In this document: positions 8,111 to 17,787 of the stretch, piece after piece
Numbering within the stretch: the first letter of the stretch is position 1
How the letters are laid out: each line of letters starts with the position of its first letter
Source of the DNA: Candidatus Poribacteria bacterium
GTDB lineage: Bacteria > Poribacteria > WGA-4E > WGA-3G
Length of the DNA: 45,494 nt
Direction: 5' to 3'
Assembly (NCBI GenBank): GCA_022821065.1
Contig: JAJEEK010000097.1
Location: forward strand, 1 to 45,494
Notes under the pieces: generated by a model
The model's input: the letters and a program-made list of their open reading frames with translations, nothing else
The model's database searches: none
Told to the model about the DNA's origin: nothing
Program-made: the position numbers and the translations under genes

Positions 8111-9088
8111 ATGAATGTTGTACCGAAAGAATTTATTCGCGTGATGCCGGATACAATGCAAGACTTCATCAGCGAAGCGTTCCAGAAAGCAGGCACCACG
8201 GCGGAAGATGCCACACATATAGCAAACCTATTGGTTCTCACGGATCTGCGCGGTGTGTTCAGCCACGGTACCCGCCAAACGCCCGGATACATAGGCATGA
8301 TGCTTGACGGCAAAGTCAACCCACGTCCGAACGTCCGATGCATCGACGAATCCCCGACGACAGCCGTCTACGACGGCGACGGTGGGATGGGACATTTCGC
8401 CTCGTACCACGCCGCAAAGGCAGCCGTCAAAAAAGCCAAAGAGATGGGTCTGGGTGCCGCAACGAGTCGGAATCATTTCCACTTTGGGAGTGCTGGCAAG
8501 TATACACGGCTCGCACTTGAAGCGGATTGTGCCGGGTTCGCCGTCTCCTGCCACCGTTTCCGACACAACCCGGACGGTGTGATTGCCACCGCAACGGGCG
8601 CCTCGCCGATGAGTTTTGCGATCCCAGCAGGCGACCAACCGCCTATAGTCGTCGATATGGCAACCGGCATTTATGGATCACAGCCATTTGAAGAAGCGTT
8701 TGAACAGAGCCCCGCCTCGTTCTTCAAGATGTTGGGACTGAGTCATGTCAGCCACGCCCTCGGTGGATTTATGGCAGGCATCTGGCTCTTCGATAAACCG
8801 CCGGATCCGCCAACAATCTGGGAAGGTGCCAATCAAGGTGCTTTCATCGCAGCGATCGACATCTCCCGATTCCGACCCATTGACGCATACAAAGCAGAGA
8901 TCGATCAACATATCCACGACGCACGGCAGATGCAACCGGCACCGGGTTACGACCGATCGGATTTACCCGGTGGTTTAGAATGGGAGCGCGAACAGGAATG
9001 GGCTGAAATCGGTATACCAGTCGGCGAAGCACATCAGGAACAGTTGAAAACAGTCGCTGAACGCGTCGGCATTCCGCTGCCGTTCTAA
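8111..9088 (+). CDS. Malate/L-lactate dehydrogenase (Ldh2/YiaK) family oxidoreductase
   Basis: A 325-residue NAD(P)-dependent dehydrogenase of the Ldh2/MDG2 superfamily, which reduces 2-oxoacids or related imines and ketones. Family features: N-terminal helices 'MQDFISEAFQKAGTTAEDAT', 'LTDLRGVFSHGT', 'DGDGGMGHFAS', 'SRNHFHFGSAGKYTRLA' and 'PIVVDMATG'. Members usually run about 340-360 residues. Here the segment after 'DMATG' is short and atypical before 'FFKMLGLSHVSHALGGFMAG', so part of the usual nucleotide-binding region seems lost or reshaped. The gene opens a tightly packed run with the coiled-coil protein and thioredoxin reductase. Confidence 0.85.
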   Translation: MNVVPKEFIRVMPDTMQDFISEAFQKAGTTAEDATHIANLLVLTDLRGVFSHGTRQTPGYIGMMLDGKVNPRPNVRCIDESPTTAVYDGDGGMGHFASYHAAKAAVKKAKEMGLGAATSRNHFHFGSAGKYTRLALEADCAGFAVSCHRFRHNPDGVIATATGASPMSFAIPAGDQPPIVVDMATGIYGSQPFEEAFEQSPASFFKMLGLSHVSHALGGFMAGIWLFDKPPDPPTIWEGANQGAFIAAIDISRFRPIDAYKAEIDQHIHDARQMQPAPGYDRSDLPGGLEWEREQEWAEIGIPVGEAHQEQLKTVAERVGIPLPF

Positions 9089-9103
9089 ATAAGGAGAAAT
9101 CTT

Positions 9104-9409
9104 GTGCAGGAGAATAAAAATTTCAACGAACTTCTGATCGAAATCTTGAAACAGATACATCTGCGCTTAGATCGGTTGGACGCGAAGATCGATGCCAAAG
9201 CGGATAAAGAAGATATTAATGCCCTTAGGATAAGCACTGAGAAAGATATAAACGAGATCAAGGCAGACCTCAGCACAGTTAAGGACGATGTAAACTCTTT
9301 GGCGCACCGCCTCGACCGCATTGAAGCTGGTATTTCGACACTCCGATGGGTGATTGGGGCGCAAGTCGCTATCATCGGTGTCCTCCTTGCTATCTTCAAA
9401 GCGTTCTAA
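9104..9409 (+). CDS. Small coiled-coil protein with C-terminal membrane anchor
   Basis: GTG start preceded by TAAGGAG; 101 residues. Residues about 5-77 form a long heptad-patterned coiled coil ('LRLDRLDAKIDAKADKEDIN', 'VKDDVNSLAHRLDRIEAGI'). Residues about 81-98 (WVIGAQVAIIGVLLAIF) are a hydrophobic transmembrane helix. This plan resembles DUF1640/hemolysin XhlA-like small proteins, but a specific family cannot be named. It is probably tail-anchored in the inner membrane with the coiled coil in the cytoplasm. It sits between the dehydrogenase and trxB in the same direction. Confidence 0.75.
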   Translation: MQENKNFNELLIEILKQIHLRLDRLDAKIDAKADKEDINALRISTEKDINEIKADLSTVKDDVNSLAHRLDRIEAGISTLRWVIGAQVAIIGVLLAIFKAF

Positions 9410-9442
9410 CGACTTTTAAGGAAAAAGGAATCAAAAAACAGA

Positions 9443-10405
9443 ATGGAAACGCATACAAACAACATAGAAGACCGAAATATCGTGATTATTGGCGGTGGGA
9501 CTGCGGGTTTTGCTGCAGGCATCTATACCTCACGCGCAATGCTTGAACCCGTCCTGATTACAGGCGAAGCACTCGGTGGTCAACTCTCTTTGACGCTCGA
9601 CTTGGAGAACTATCCCGGCTTCTTCGGGAACGAGGCGGGTGTCTTTATACAAGGCATGCAGGAACAAGCGGAACGGTTCGGCACCGAGGTTAAATTTGAC
9701 ACCGTAACAGCAGTCGATTTCTCGCAACACCCGTTCACTGTCAGGACTTATGAGAAAGAATACCGCGCCAAATCGGTGATTATCTGCACAGGTGCCTCGC
9801 CGCGGACACTCGATATCCCCGGTGAAGAGGGATACGGCGGACGCGGTGTCTCCTACTGCGCCACATGCGACGGGTTTTTCTTCCAAGACCAACGGCTCAT
9901 CGTCGTTGGTGGTGGCGACGCAGCACTTGAAGAAGGCATCTTCCTAACCAAATACGCCTCCGAAGTCTACATCGTCCACCGGCGCGACCAACTCCGAGCA
10001 AGCCAGATCATGCAGGAACGCGCCTTCAAAAACGATAAAATCAAGTTTATATGGGATACCGTCGTCGAAGAAATCAACGGCGACGCAGATAAAGTGACCG
10101 GCGCAACCCTCAAAAACGTCAAAACCGGTGAAACGCAACTTTTCCCGATTGACGGGGTATTTATCTTTATAGGACATATTCCGAACACCGAACTGTTTAC
10201 AGATGTCATAAGTATGGACGAACAAGGATATATCATTGTCGACGAGATGCAGCGCACGAACATAAACGGTGTTTACGCTGCAGGCGACGTGCATGACCAC
10301 GTATTCCGTCAAGCGATTACCGCTGCAGGTGCGGGTGCCGCAGCCGCTATCGCCTCCGAAAAATTCATCGCAGAACTGGAAAACCGCGCCTATCCGGGGA
10401 ATTGA
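9443..10405 (+). CDS. trxB: Thioredoxin reductase
   Basis: A 320-residue FAD enzyme that passes electrons from NADPH to thioredoxin. FAD-binding GGGTAGFAAGIY is at about 17-28. The redox pair CATC is C139 and C142, in the expected YCATCDG context. NADPH-binding GGGDAALEEGIFL follows, and the late FAD motif 'GVYAAGDVHDHVFRQAITAAGAG' region closes the fold. Length matches the low-molecular-weight bacterial type. The start is ATG 9443 with an AAGGAAAAAGGAA stretch upstream. No thioredoxin gene is in the window. It is probably cotranscribed with the genes on both sides. Confidence 0.95.
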   Translation: METHTNNIEDRNIVIIGGGTAGFAAGIYTSRAMLEPVLITGEALGGQLSLTLDLENYPGFFGNEAGVFIQGMQEQAERFGTEVKFDTVTAVDFSQHPFTVRTYEKEYRAKSVIICTGASPRTLDIPGEEGYGGRGVSYCATCDGFFFQDQRLIVVGGGDAALEEGIFLTKYASEVYIVHRRDQLRASQIMQERAFKNDKIKFIWDTVVEEINGDADKVTGATLKNVKTGETQLFPIDGVFIFIGHIPNTELFTDVISMDEQGYIIVDEMQRTNINGVYAAGDVHDHVFRQAITAAGAGAAAAIASEKFIAELENRAYPGN

Positions 10406-10443
10406 AGACGATTTTATGATTTAAGAATGTACAGGAGAAACTT

Positions 10444-12066
10444 GTGGCAAGAAAAAGACTCGCGCTCGGTTTAGATTCAAGCACGCAAAGCTTATCCGCT
10501 ATCGTCATTGATATAGATACAGCGGAGAAATGCTTTGAGCATTCGCTCGACTACCGCACCGACGCACGACTCAACGGATTCGGTATCGCAGAGGACTATA
10601 TCTTACCGCCGAGAGAAGAAGGCGAAGCCGAACAACCACCGTCGATGTATCTCGCATCACTCGATGCCATGTTCGCCGATATGCGCGAGGCAGGTGTCGC
10701 ATTGGAGAATATCATCGCTATTAACACATCCGGACAACAGCACGGACACGTCTACCTGAACCGGAACGCCGCGAGTCTACTCTCCAATCTCCAAACGTCA
10801 GAAAGCAAGACCTCTGAATTAAAAACGCTTTTGGCGGATATTTTCTCATATCCGAACGCACCTATCTGGATGACTGCCAACACCGTCGCCCAGACAAACC
10901 GTGTCCGAGAAGCCGTCGGTGGCAAAACAGAGATGATTAATCTTTCCGGCTCTGATGCGCCGCTTCGGTTCACAGGTACAGTGGTCCGGCGCGTCGCGGA
11001 ACAGCACTCCGAACACTACGCCGCAACAGCAAAGATTCAGTTGATTAGCAGTTTTATACCCGCAGTCCTAACCGGCAATGTAAACGTCCCCATCGACTAC
11101 GGAAACGGATGTGGCATGTCGCTCATGAACTACCGGTCAAAGGGGTGGGATTCGGCGTTATTAGCAGCGACAGCGGATGGATTAACCGGTGGCACGGAAG
11201 CACTCCAGTCGAAATTACCGGCACTCACGAGACCAGATGCCATCGTCGGAAACCTCGCCGCATACTACGTCGAAAAATACGGTTTTGCGGAACGCTGCGC
11301 TATCATAGCAGGTTCAGGTGACAACCCACAGGCAAAAGTCCCCGTCGCTGGTGACCTCTTAAGCCTCGGTACCAGTTTCGTCAATATGGTATCAACCGAC
11401 GGAGACACGCTTGACCCTGAAGGCTTCGCCAACGCTATGTATGACGGCATCAATCGCCCTTTCATGTTCGGCTGCCGTACAAACGGGGCTATGGTCTGGG
11501 ATGCAGTGAGAAACCGTTACGGCTTAGCAAAAGAGGAATACACACCCGCAGAAGCAGCATTAAAGCAAGTCGCACCGGGGCAGTTCATGACGTTTTGGCA
11601 ACCGAAAACTGAATCCTTTCCGGTCTCTGGTGCGTTTGACTTGATTCGTTCTGTTGGTCAACCGATATTAGCAGAAGATTATACAGGTATCATTGAGACG
11701 AGCCTCGCCGCTGTTTACACCTATTCCGCTGTCTTCACAAAGCAGACGCAAGCACCGCTATTCGTAACCGGTGGTGCAACCGACAGTCCCGAAATCATGC
11801 GACGGGTCGCCGGCATCTGGAACAGACCAACACTACCGGTGGAAAAGGGTGGCGCAGCGCTCGGTGCCGCAGTCGCAGGCGTTAAGGCACTCCACGACGC
11901 AGCAAACGAACATTTCGACATCGAAGCATTCAGTGCCGCCATCCTAAAACGCGGCGAACCGATTCAACCACAACCCGAAGATGTCGCAGCGTATCACGGC
12001 AAAGGTAAATACCTCGAAAAATTCCGTGAAAAATACGAACAAATCATGGCAGATAATCCGGTATAA
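10444..12066 (+). CDS. xylB: FGGY-family carbohydrate kinase, xylulokinase-like
   Basis: GTG start with CAGGAGAAA upstream; 540 residues. FGGY kinases phosphorylate sugars with ATP. The N-terminal phosphate loop [12 protein letters not shown] (about 8-19) and the substrate loop '[13 protein letters not shown]' (about 94-106) match xylulokinases, especially the longer type also seen in eukaryotes. The C-terminal ATP domain has '[20 protein letters not shown]' and '[11 protein letters not shown]'. D-xylulose is the likely substrate, but related ketoses are possible. moaC starts 5 bases after the stop. No xylose isomerase was found next to it. Confidence 0.85.
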   Translation: MARKRLALGLDSSTQSLSAIVIDIDTAEKCFEHSLDYRTDARLNGFGIAEDYILPPREEGEAEQPPSMYLASLDAMFADMREAGVALENIIAINTSGQQHGHVYLNRNAASLLSNLQTSESKTSELKTLLADIFSYPNAPIWMTANTVAQTNRVREAVGGKTEMINLSGSDAPLRFTGTVVRRVAEQHSEHYAATAKIQLISSFIPAVLTGNVNVPIDYGNGCGMSLMNYRSKGWDSALLAATADGLTGGTEALQSKLPALTRPDAIVGNLAAYYVEKYGFAERCAIIAGSGDNPQAKVPVAGDLLSLGTSFVNMVSTDGDTLDPEGFANAMYDGINRPFMFGCRTNGAMVWDAVRNRYGLAKEEYTPAEAALKQVAPGQFMTFWQPKTESFPVSGAFDLIRSVGQPILAEDYTGIIETSLAAVYTYSAVFTKQTQAPLFVTGGATDSPEIMRRVAGIWNRPTLPVEKGGAALGAAVAGVKALHDAANEHFDIEAFSAAILKRGEPIQPQPEDVAAYHGKGKYLEKFREKYEQIMADNPV

Positions 12067-12071
12067 TAACT

Positions 12072-12560
12072 ATGAAAGAACAACTCACGCACTTTGACGA
12101 AAAAGGCAATACACGGATGGTAGATGTCGGTGGCAAAGAAGAGACGTTGCGCATCGCCATCGCCCGCGGGCATATTACTGCCCAGCCAGAAACACTCCGA
12201 TTAATCGCTGAGCAAAAGATGAAGAAAGGCGATGTCTTAGAGGTCGCACGGCTCGCAGGCATCATGGCAGCGAAACGGACCGGTGAACTCATCCCGCTCT
12301 GCCATCCGCTCGCCTTGACCTCAATTCGCGTCGAACTCGGCATCGCAACCGATACACCACGCATCGAAATTGAATCAGAAATCCAAACAATCGGACGCAC
12401 CGGTGTAGAGATGGAAGCACTCACAGCTGTATCAGTAGCAGCCCTGACCGTCTATGATATGTGCAAAGCAGTGGATAAGGAGATGGTCATCGGTGATGTT
12501 AGACTTGTAAAAAAAACTGGCGGAAAAAGCGGTGATTTCATATCCAATTCCGACACGTAG
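12072..12560 (+). CDS. moaC: Cyclic pyranopterin monophosphate synthase MoaC
   Basis: MoaC acts in the first stage of molybdenum cofactor synthesis, turning the MoaA product into cyclic pyranopterin monophosphate. The 162-residue protein has the hallmark segments '[18 protein letters not shown]', '[19 protein letters not shown]' (H102 in LCHPL region), '[20 protein letters not shown]' and '[11 protein letters not shown]'. Length is typical. It follows the kinase by 5 bases, so the pairing is probably operonic rather than functional. No other moa gene is visible in the window. Confidence 0.95.
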   Translation: MKEQLTHFDEKGNTRMVDVGGKEETLRIAIARGHITAQPETLRLIAEQKMKKGDVLEVARLAGIMAAKRTGELIPLCHPLALTSIRVELGIATDTPRIEIESEIQTIGRTGVEMEALTAVSVAALTVYDMCKAVDKEMVIGDVRLVKKTGGKSGDFISNSDT

Positions 12561-12592
12561 GGACATTAAAAACATCGAGGGAGAAAAAGAAA

Positions 12593-15541
12593 ATGCGCCA
12601 AACATTCATTGCAATTTTCACTGTTATTCTGGTTTCTACAACAGCATTTGCAGCAGACCACGTTCTAATTATCGGTGGTGCTGCCGGTGAGAAATCCTTC
12701 TACGATGCATTCTGGAATGCCACCTCCCGATTCCACCAACTCCTCACCGATGAATACGGTTATACAGCCGACCAAATTACCTTTCTTTTTGAAGATATGG
12801 ACGCGCCCAGCGCGGAAGGACTTGTCGATACCGAATCGAAACGTGAACAGGTCTTAGCAGCATTCGACCAACTCGCAGAAACCGTCCAACCCTCAGATCG
12901 GTTCCTGCTCTTCATGATCGGACACGCATCCCGCACCAACAAAGGCGAACTGAAGTATAATCTGCTCGGACGGGACATCAGTGAAGCAGAATACAAAACA
13001 CGTATCAATAGCATCCCCGCCGAACGCCAAATTCTAATCTTCGGTTTCCCCTATAGCGGCAAACTTGTGCCACAACTCAGCAGACCCGGACGTATCATCC
13101 TCACATCCAGTTCACGAAATGAGGGTTATTCGCTACAAGCAGGATTCGGCGATGTCTTTGTTGATGCTTTCTCCAATGCAACAAACGATACCGACAGAAA
13201 CGGCGACATCTCGTTATTAGAAGCGTTCTTATCGCTACAGGCACGGACAAAGGGTTTCTACGAACAAAACGGCAACGTCCAAACTGAGCATCCACATCTC
13301 GACGATAACGGCGATGGGAACGCTACCCGAAACTTGACAGTTGTAGAGAACGAAACAGATGATGGAACGCTCGCCGAAAAGACATTCTTAGGGACACGAC
13401 GTTCGCGCTTAGAAAACGCACCTGTTTCAACTGAATCGGAACCAGTCGTCAGTAACGAAACAACCGAAACAGAGGCACGCGGACGTGGAGCAGATATCGT
13501 CTCTCAGAACTCGGAAAATCGTGGATCCTCACTTCCTTACAACTACATTAGCGAAGCAGACGAGCAAGCCATCCAAGAAATTATGGAGAAACTGCCCTCT
13601 GAAAAAGATTATCCTGATGAGGGTGCAGTCGTCCTATGGGAGAGCGTCGATGTTAATATTGATGAAAAAAGCCGTTATATCTACTCCACACGGCGGATCG
13701 CAAAAATCTTTAACGAAGACGGTAAAAACCTCGCAGAGGTGAGCATCCCTTATATGCGCGGCAGAGATGATGTCACGATCCATCACGCACGAACCCTAAC
13801 ACCGAACGGTGAACTTATTAAACTCGACAAAAACGAAATTATCGCCAACGTGCCGCCACCGAGCGCCGTGGACGCGGGACTCTACGTTGACGCACGACTG
13901 ATGTACTTCACACTGCCACAAGTTAGCGACGGTTGTATCATAGACTACGCCTATTCCACGAACAACGTCGGACACGTCATGCAAGGCGAATTCTGGCGGC
14001 AAGTCTATTTCCAAGGACCGCATCCGGTGCGATATTACCGGCTCACAGTCCATATTCCAAAGAAAAAGCAGCTCTACTACCAGATTTCAGGCGCGTCCGC
14101 CGCCACAGCGGCGCAACCAGAGGCATCTTTCCTCGATATCGAACCCACAATCACGGAAAATAACTACACCCGCACCTACACCTTTGAGGTACAAGATGTA
14201 CTCTCCCTGAATGAAGAATACCTCATGCCTGCGCCCCAAGACCTCGCTTATAACATCAGCATCTCTTCACTCGATTCTTGGGATAAACTCGTGACGTGGT
14301 ACACAACCCTGATTCGGGAACAAGACAAGATTACACCCGAAATCGCTAAAAAGACAGAGCAGATTCTCACCGGGGCGTGGACACGAAAGGAAAAAATAAA
14401 ACGGCTCTACGAATACGTCGCAACGAACATCCAGTACCTCGGCTTTGAACTCGGTATCTGGGCAATCAAACCGTATCCCGCCGACCTCGTCTTAGAAGTC
14501 GGCAAAGGCGATTGTAAAGACAAAACGACACTCCTCTCGACCATGCTCGAATCCGCAGGTATCAACTCGTATCCTGTTCTCATTTCCGCTGGCGACACAC
14601 GCGGTGTCAACGCGCATCTCTTCGATGGCGGTGCTGAAGTCGAAGCCGTACCTTCGCTCGCCTATTTCAATCACATGATCCTTGCCGTCGAGGGCGATAA
14701 AGACGACGAACTTATCTGGCTCGACCCGACAGCAGAGACGTGTGCCTTCGGCGATTTCCCCGCCAGCGACCAAGACAGATGGACCCTGATTATTAACCCG
14801 CGTTTCTCAGAAAACGCCAATGATACGAAATCCAACGGCGCAGCTGACAGTATGGAAAATACACGCTACCGCTTCCAGAAAAGTCCCGTTCTCGACGCGA
14901 CATCAAATCTCAAACAGGTTCACACTGACGTAAAGGTGAAGAAAGATATGAGTGTCTCGGTCCGTCAAGAATTGACCCTCACAGGCAGCTACAATATGAA
15001 ACTGCGAAGTCAACTCTCGCATCTCCAAACTGCTGAAGAAAAATCCGAGTTCCTTCACAAACTTTTGGAACTCGACGATCGCGCCAAAGTCGAAAATTTC
15101 AAAGTCTCCCGACTTTCCGAACTCAAAGGTGAATTGAATATTGAACTCACCTGGACCTGTAAAGAATATCTCTACGCTATCGGTAAGCAGTTCGTGCTTG
15201 AACTACCGATCATCAAACATCCTTACGCAGAATTACTGAGTGAGGAACGCCGAATGTATCCTGCCGCGATCGGCAAAGCACTCACCCTCGAGGATAAAAT
15301 CACCGTCAGCACCGAGGCACCCTTTAAGATAGATATTGTGCCAGAAGAACAGGCACTCAAAACCGAAGTTGCGGAAATCCAACTCCGCTACACCAAATCC
15401 AAGCGCAAAGCCGAAATGCAGCAGACCATCCGTTTCCTAACACCGAGGGTCACACCGGAGAACATCCTGCATCTCAAAGATGTCGTCAGAATCGCCTCAA
15501 ACCGAGGAACAAAACGGTTCATATTAATACAAGAGTTTTAA
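12593..15541 (+). CDS. Secreted caspase-like pseudoprotease fused to DUF3857/transglutaminase
   Basis: 982 residues: signal peptide (about 1-20, cut after AFA), a caspase/C13-like domain (about 22-240), a linker rich in Glu/Thr, a DUF3857 domain (about 330-540) and a transglutaminase-like core (about 590-730). In the first domain the histidine motif reads 'FMIGHAS', but the place of the catalytic cysteine reads 'ILIFGFPYSG' with no cysteine, so the protease is probably inactive. The transglutaminase triad is intact: C641 (GDCKDKT), H694 (YFNHMIL) and D711 (WLDPTAE). DUF3857-transglutaminase proteins are usual in Bacteroidetes-like genomes; the fused dead caspase is unusual. It probably works in the periplasm on proteins or peptides; the substrate is unknown. 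Confidence 0.85.
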   Translation: MRQTFIAIFTVILVSTTAFAADHVLIIGGAAGEKSFYDAFWNATSRFHQLLTDEYGYTADQITFLFEDMDAPSAEGLVDTESKREQVLAAFDQLAETVQPSDRFLLFMIGHASRTNKGELKYNLLGRDISEAEYKTRINSIPAERQILIFGFPYSGKLVPQLSRPGRIILTSSSRNEGYSLQAGFGDVFVDAFSNATNDTDRNGDISLLEAFLSLQARTKGFYEQNGNVQTEHPHLDDNGDGNATRNLTVVENETDDGTLAEKTFLGTRRSRLENAPVSTESEPVVSNETTETEARGRGADIVSQNSENRGSSLPYNYISEADEQAIQEIMEKLPSEKDYPDEGAVVLWESVDVNIDEKSRYIYSTRRIAKIFNEDGKNLAEVSIPYMRGRDDVTIHHARTLTPNGELIKLDKNEIIANVPPPSAVDAGLYVDARLMYFTLPQVSDGCIIDYAYSTNNVGHVMQGEFWRQVYFQGPHPVRYYRLTVHIPKKKQLYYQISGASAATAAQPEASFLDIEPTITENNYTRTYTFEVQDVLSLNEEYLMPAPQDLAYNISISSLDSWDKLVTWYTTLIREQDKITPEIAKKTEQILTGAWTRKEKIKRLYEYVATNIQYLGFELGIWAIKPYPADLVLEVGKGDCKDKTTLLSTMLESAGINSYPVLISAGDTRGVNAHLFDGGAEVEAVPSLAYFNHMILAVEGDKDDELIWLDPTAETCAFGDFPASDQDRWTLIINPRFSENANDTKSNGAADSMENTRYRFQKSPVLDATSNLKQVHTDVKVKKDMSVSVRQELTLTGSYNMKLRSQLSHLQTAEEKSEFLHKLLELDDRAKVENFKVSRLSELKGELNIELTWTCKEYLYAIGKQFVLELPIIKHPYAELLSEERRMYPAAIGKALTLEDKITVSTEAPFKIDIVPEEQALKTEVAEIQLRYTKSKRKAEMQQTIRFLTPRVTPENILHLKDVVRIASNRGTKRFILIQEF

Positions 15542-15542
15542 T

Positions 15543-15655
15543 AGTTGTCAGTTGTCAGTCACCAGTTATCAGTTAATTTTTTGTGGCGGTCGCTTTATTT
15601 TTTCACTGCCACAACGCCTCTCTTAACTGAAAACTGAAAACCCATAACTGATAAC
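15543..15655. repeat. Heptamer inverted-arm repeat upstream of the MoxR gene
   Basis: The left arm (15543-15577) is five degenerate 7-bp units of CAGTYRN type. The right arm (15623-15655) has the reverse-complement type TAACTGN. The spacer holds TTGTGGC...GCCACAA, which extends the stem. The right arm ends 23 bases before the MoxR start, and AGAGG lies between. It belongs to the family seen at 24999-25087, 29479-29623, 30499-30612 and 35671-35782. Confidence 0.7.
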
Positions 15656-15678
15656 AAAAAAGAGGTAACCAACAAAAG

Positions 15679-16686
15679 ATGCCAGCAACTGAAGAAGTTA
15701 AAGCAATAGAAGAACTCATGGAAAGCCAAGAACTCATCTTGGCACAACTCAAGAAGGTCATCGTTGGGCAAGAGGAAGTTGTCAATCAGATGTTGATGGC
15801 ACTTTTTTCTGGTGGGCACTGTCTACTCGAAGGTGTCCCAGGACTCGCCAAAACCCTTATGATTAGAACATTGGCGCAGATTCTGAACCTTAAGTTCAAA
15901 CGCATCCAGTTCACCCCGGATCTAATGCCTGCCGACATCACCGGCACAGATGTCCTTGAGGAAGATCGCGCAACCGGACATCGCTCTATCCGGTTTATTC
16001 ACGGACCGATCTTCGCGAACATCCTCCTCGCAGATGAGATTAACCGGACACCACCGAAAACGCAAGCCGCACTCTTGGAGGCGATGCAGGAATACCACGT
16101 CACCGCTGGCGGCAACGAATTCCAATTGGAGCAACCCTTCTTTGTCCTCGCGACACAAAACCCGATCGAGCAAGAAGGGACATATCCGCTACCAGAGGCA
16201 CAGTTGGACCGGTTCATGTTCAAAATCGTCATTGACTATCCGACAGAGGCGGAGGAAACAGACATCGTTTCGGCAACGACTGGCGCAGAGATACCTGAAC
16301 TTGATACCGCGCTCTCCGGGCACGCTATCGTAGCCCTCCATAATATTGTCAGGCGTGTGCCTGCCGCCGATAACGTGGTACAATACGCCGTAAAAATCGC
16401 GCGCGCAACACGTCCGAAAGAAGAAGACGCACCCGATTTCATTCAACAGTGGGTACGCTGGGGTGCCGGACCGCGTGCTGGGCAATACCTTATCTTAGGT
16501 GCCAAAGCCAGAGCCATCCTGCGCGGACGCTTCAACGCCTCCTGTGAAGACGTGAAATCGGTTGCTCCCGCAGTGCTACGCCACCGTATCCTAACCAACT
16601 TCCACGCCGAAGCCGAAGGCATTGACTCAGACACCGTCATCCAACGCCTACTCGACACAGTACAAGAACCCGCTTCAAAACTATAG
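15679..16686 (+). CDS. MoxR-family AAA+ ATPase
   Basis: A 335-residue MoxR-type AAA+ ATPase, a chaperone-like motor that helps assemble or activate partner proteins, often with a VWA-domain protein. Walker [10 protein letters not shown] is at 51-59 and Walker B ILLADEI has D119/E120. Also visible are the family insert '[19 protein letters not shown]', sensor 1 '[23 protein letters not shown]' region, and sensor 2 with '[18 protein letters not shown]'. The start is an ATG with AGAGG 13 bases upstream. Usually a DUF58/VWA gene follows; here a repeat region and a glycosyltransferase follow, so the partner is either elsewhere or lost. The upstream neighbour is the DUF3857/transglutaminase gene, a combination often seen with MoxR systems. 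Confidence 0.93.
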   Translation: MPATEEVKAIEELMESQELILAQLKKVIVGQEEVVNQMLMALFSGGHCLLEGVPGLAKTLMIRTLAQILNLKFKRIQFTPDLMPADITGTDVLEEDRATGHRSIRFIHGPIFANILLADEINRTPPKTQAALLEAMQEYHVTAGGNEFQLEQPFFVLATQNPIEQEGTYPLPEAQLDRFMFKIVIDYPTEAEETDIVSATTGAEIPELDTALSGHAIVALHNIVRRVPAADNVVQYAVKIARATRPKEEDAPDFIQQWVRWGAGPRAGQYLILGAKARAILRGRFNASCEDVKSVAPAVLRHRILTNFHAEAEGIDSDTVIQRLLDTVQEPASKL

Positions 16687-16713
16687 CACGCACAACTTTC
16701 CGCAAATCCAGTA

Positions 16714-16734
16714 GGTGCGGTTTCTAACCGCACC
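16714..16734. repeat. Palindromic GTAGG-type repeat
   Basis: GGTGCGGTT-TCT-AACCGCACC forms a perfect 9-bp stem with a 3-base loop, preceded by GTA. It is one of a family of GTAGG-leading GGTT/AACC palindromes also present at 17875, 33196, 36901, 34918 and 43334. Confidence 0.65.
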
Positions 16735-16754
16735 GGATTTTGCACAGTAGCATT

Positions 16755-16988
16755 GTAGGTTGGGTTGAACAGGGATTATCGAAAACCTGAAAAGCCATAG
16801 AAGATCAACCTCGTCCACAGACGTTAGGTCAACCGAGTGAAACCCAACGCTTTTGTATTGAAGCTCCGCAGATGCTAACGGTATGAAGTTGGGTTTCACT
16901 ACATCCTTGAGTTTATGCAAGGATATTGACTTTCAGGTGTGTCTGAAATATCAACAATTGATTTTCAACACCGTTCAACCCAACCTAC
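16755..16988. mobile_element. 234-bp MITE-like element with perfect 16-bp terminal inverted repeats
   Basis: GTAGGTTGGGTTGAAC (16755-16770) and its exact reverse complement (16973-16988) bound the segment. An inner pair GTGAAACCCAAC/GTTGGGTTTCAC lies at 16837-16848 and 16888-16899. There is no coding capacity and no clear target duplication. The GTAGGTTGGGTT...GTGAAACCCAAC combination is a widespread bacterial repeat type. Confidence 0.7.
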
Positions 16989-17057
16989 GGTCCTCTGGAA
17001 GTCCATACATGAAACTAATATCTATGGCACTGCACCCAACTGTATGATGAGGACATC

Positions 17058-17756
17058 ATGCCAACGGTCTCAATCATCATCCCCGCCCTCAACGAAGAAA
17101 ACGCCATCGCCAAAGTCATCAACGATATTCCCAAAACCAACGGAGAGGCAACACTCCAAGAAATCATCGTCGTTGACAACGGCTGCACGGACAACACCGC
17201 CGCCATCGCAAAACGCAACGGTGCACGCGTTGTCACCGAACCGCAGCGCGGATACGGATACGCCTGTCTCGCTGGCATCGCCGCCCTCGCAACGCAACCT
17301 CCAGATATCGTCGTCTTTCTCGATGGCGACTACAGCGATTACCCAACCGACATGCCAAAACTCCTACAACCGATACTCGAAAACAGAGCCGCACTCGTCA
17401 TCGGTGCAAGGACACAAGGGGACGCAAAAGCGGCACTATTCCCCCAAGCACGCTTCGGCAACTGGCTCGCCTGCTTCCTGATCCAACGGTTCTTCGGGGT
17501 CCGCTATACAGACTTAGGCCCTTTCCGCGCCATCCGATACCCGGAGCTGCTCGCCTTAAACATGCAAGACAAGACCTTCGGCTGGACAGTCGAGATGCAG
17601 TTGAAAGCCGCGAAAATCGGAATCGCTGCATGCGAAGTCCCCGTCCGGTATCGCAAGCGCATCGGCACCTCCAAAATCACGGGGACATTCACCGGCACCC
17701 TCAAAGCAGGCTACAAAATCCTCACAACCCTCATCTACCATCGCTTTTTGGCATAA
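17058..17756 (+). CDS. Family 2 glycosyltransferase (dolichyl-phosphate mannosyltransferase-like)
   Basis: A 232-residue GT-A fold enzyme that transfers a sugar from a nucleotide donor, probably to a lipid carrier. It shows 'VSIIIPALNEENAIAKVI' (about 4-21), 'IIVVDNGCTDNTAAIA', 'RGYGYACLAG' and the metal-binding acidic motif 'FLDGDYSDYP' (about 92-101). Then 'DLGPFRAIR' and a C-terminal 'VRYRKRIGTSKITG' follow, typical of short DPM1/UDP-glucose-type members. No C-terminal membrane helices follow. Ribosome site GAGGA precedes the ATG. It is isolated between two repeat-rich regions, so its pathway cannot be told from neighbours. Confidence 0.9.
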   Translation: MPTVSIIIPALNEENAIAKVINDIPKTNGEATLQEIIVVDNGCTDNTAAIAKRNGARVVTEPQRGYGYACLAGIAALATQPPDIVVFLDGDYSDYPTDMPKLLQPILENRAALVIGARTQGDAKAALFPQARFGNWLACFLIQRFFGVRYTDLGPFRAIRYPELLALNMQDKTFGWTVEMQLKAAKIGIAACEVPVRYRKRIGTSKITGTFTGTLKAGYKILTTLIYHRFLA

Positions 17757-17787
17757 ACCTCCTACTTTCTCGACCACGCATTTCCAA

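Larger units (their letters stand above)
16687..17057. other. Intergenic region, 371 bp, filled by repeats
   Basis: It holds no supported gene. It contains a palindromic repeat (16714-16734), the 234-bp inverted-repeat element (16755-16988) and about 70 bases leading to the glycosyltransferase start, where GAGGACATC precedes ATG 17058. Two open frames crossing it are by-products of the repeats. Confidence 0.6.

Noticed and set aside
16939..17481. A 180-codon plus-strand frame crossing the glycosyltransferase start
   Set aside because: It is the other-frame shadow of the glycosyltransferase and of the repeat element; composition is Ser/Thr/Pro-rich and it has no ribosome site.
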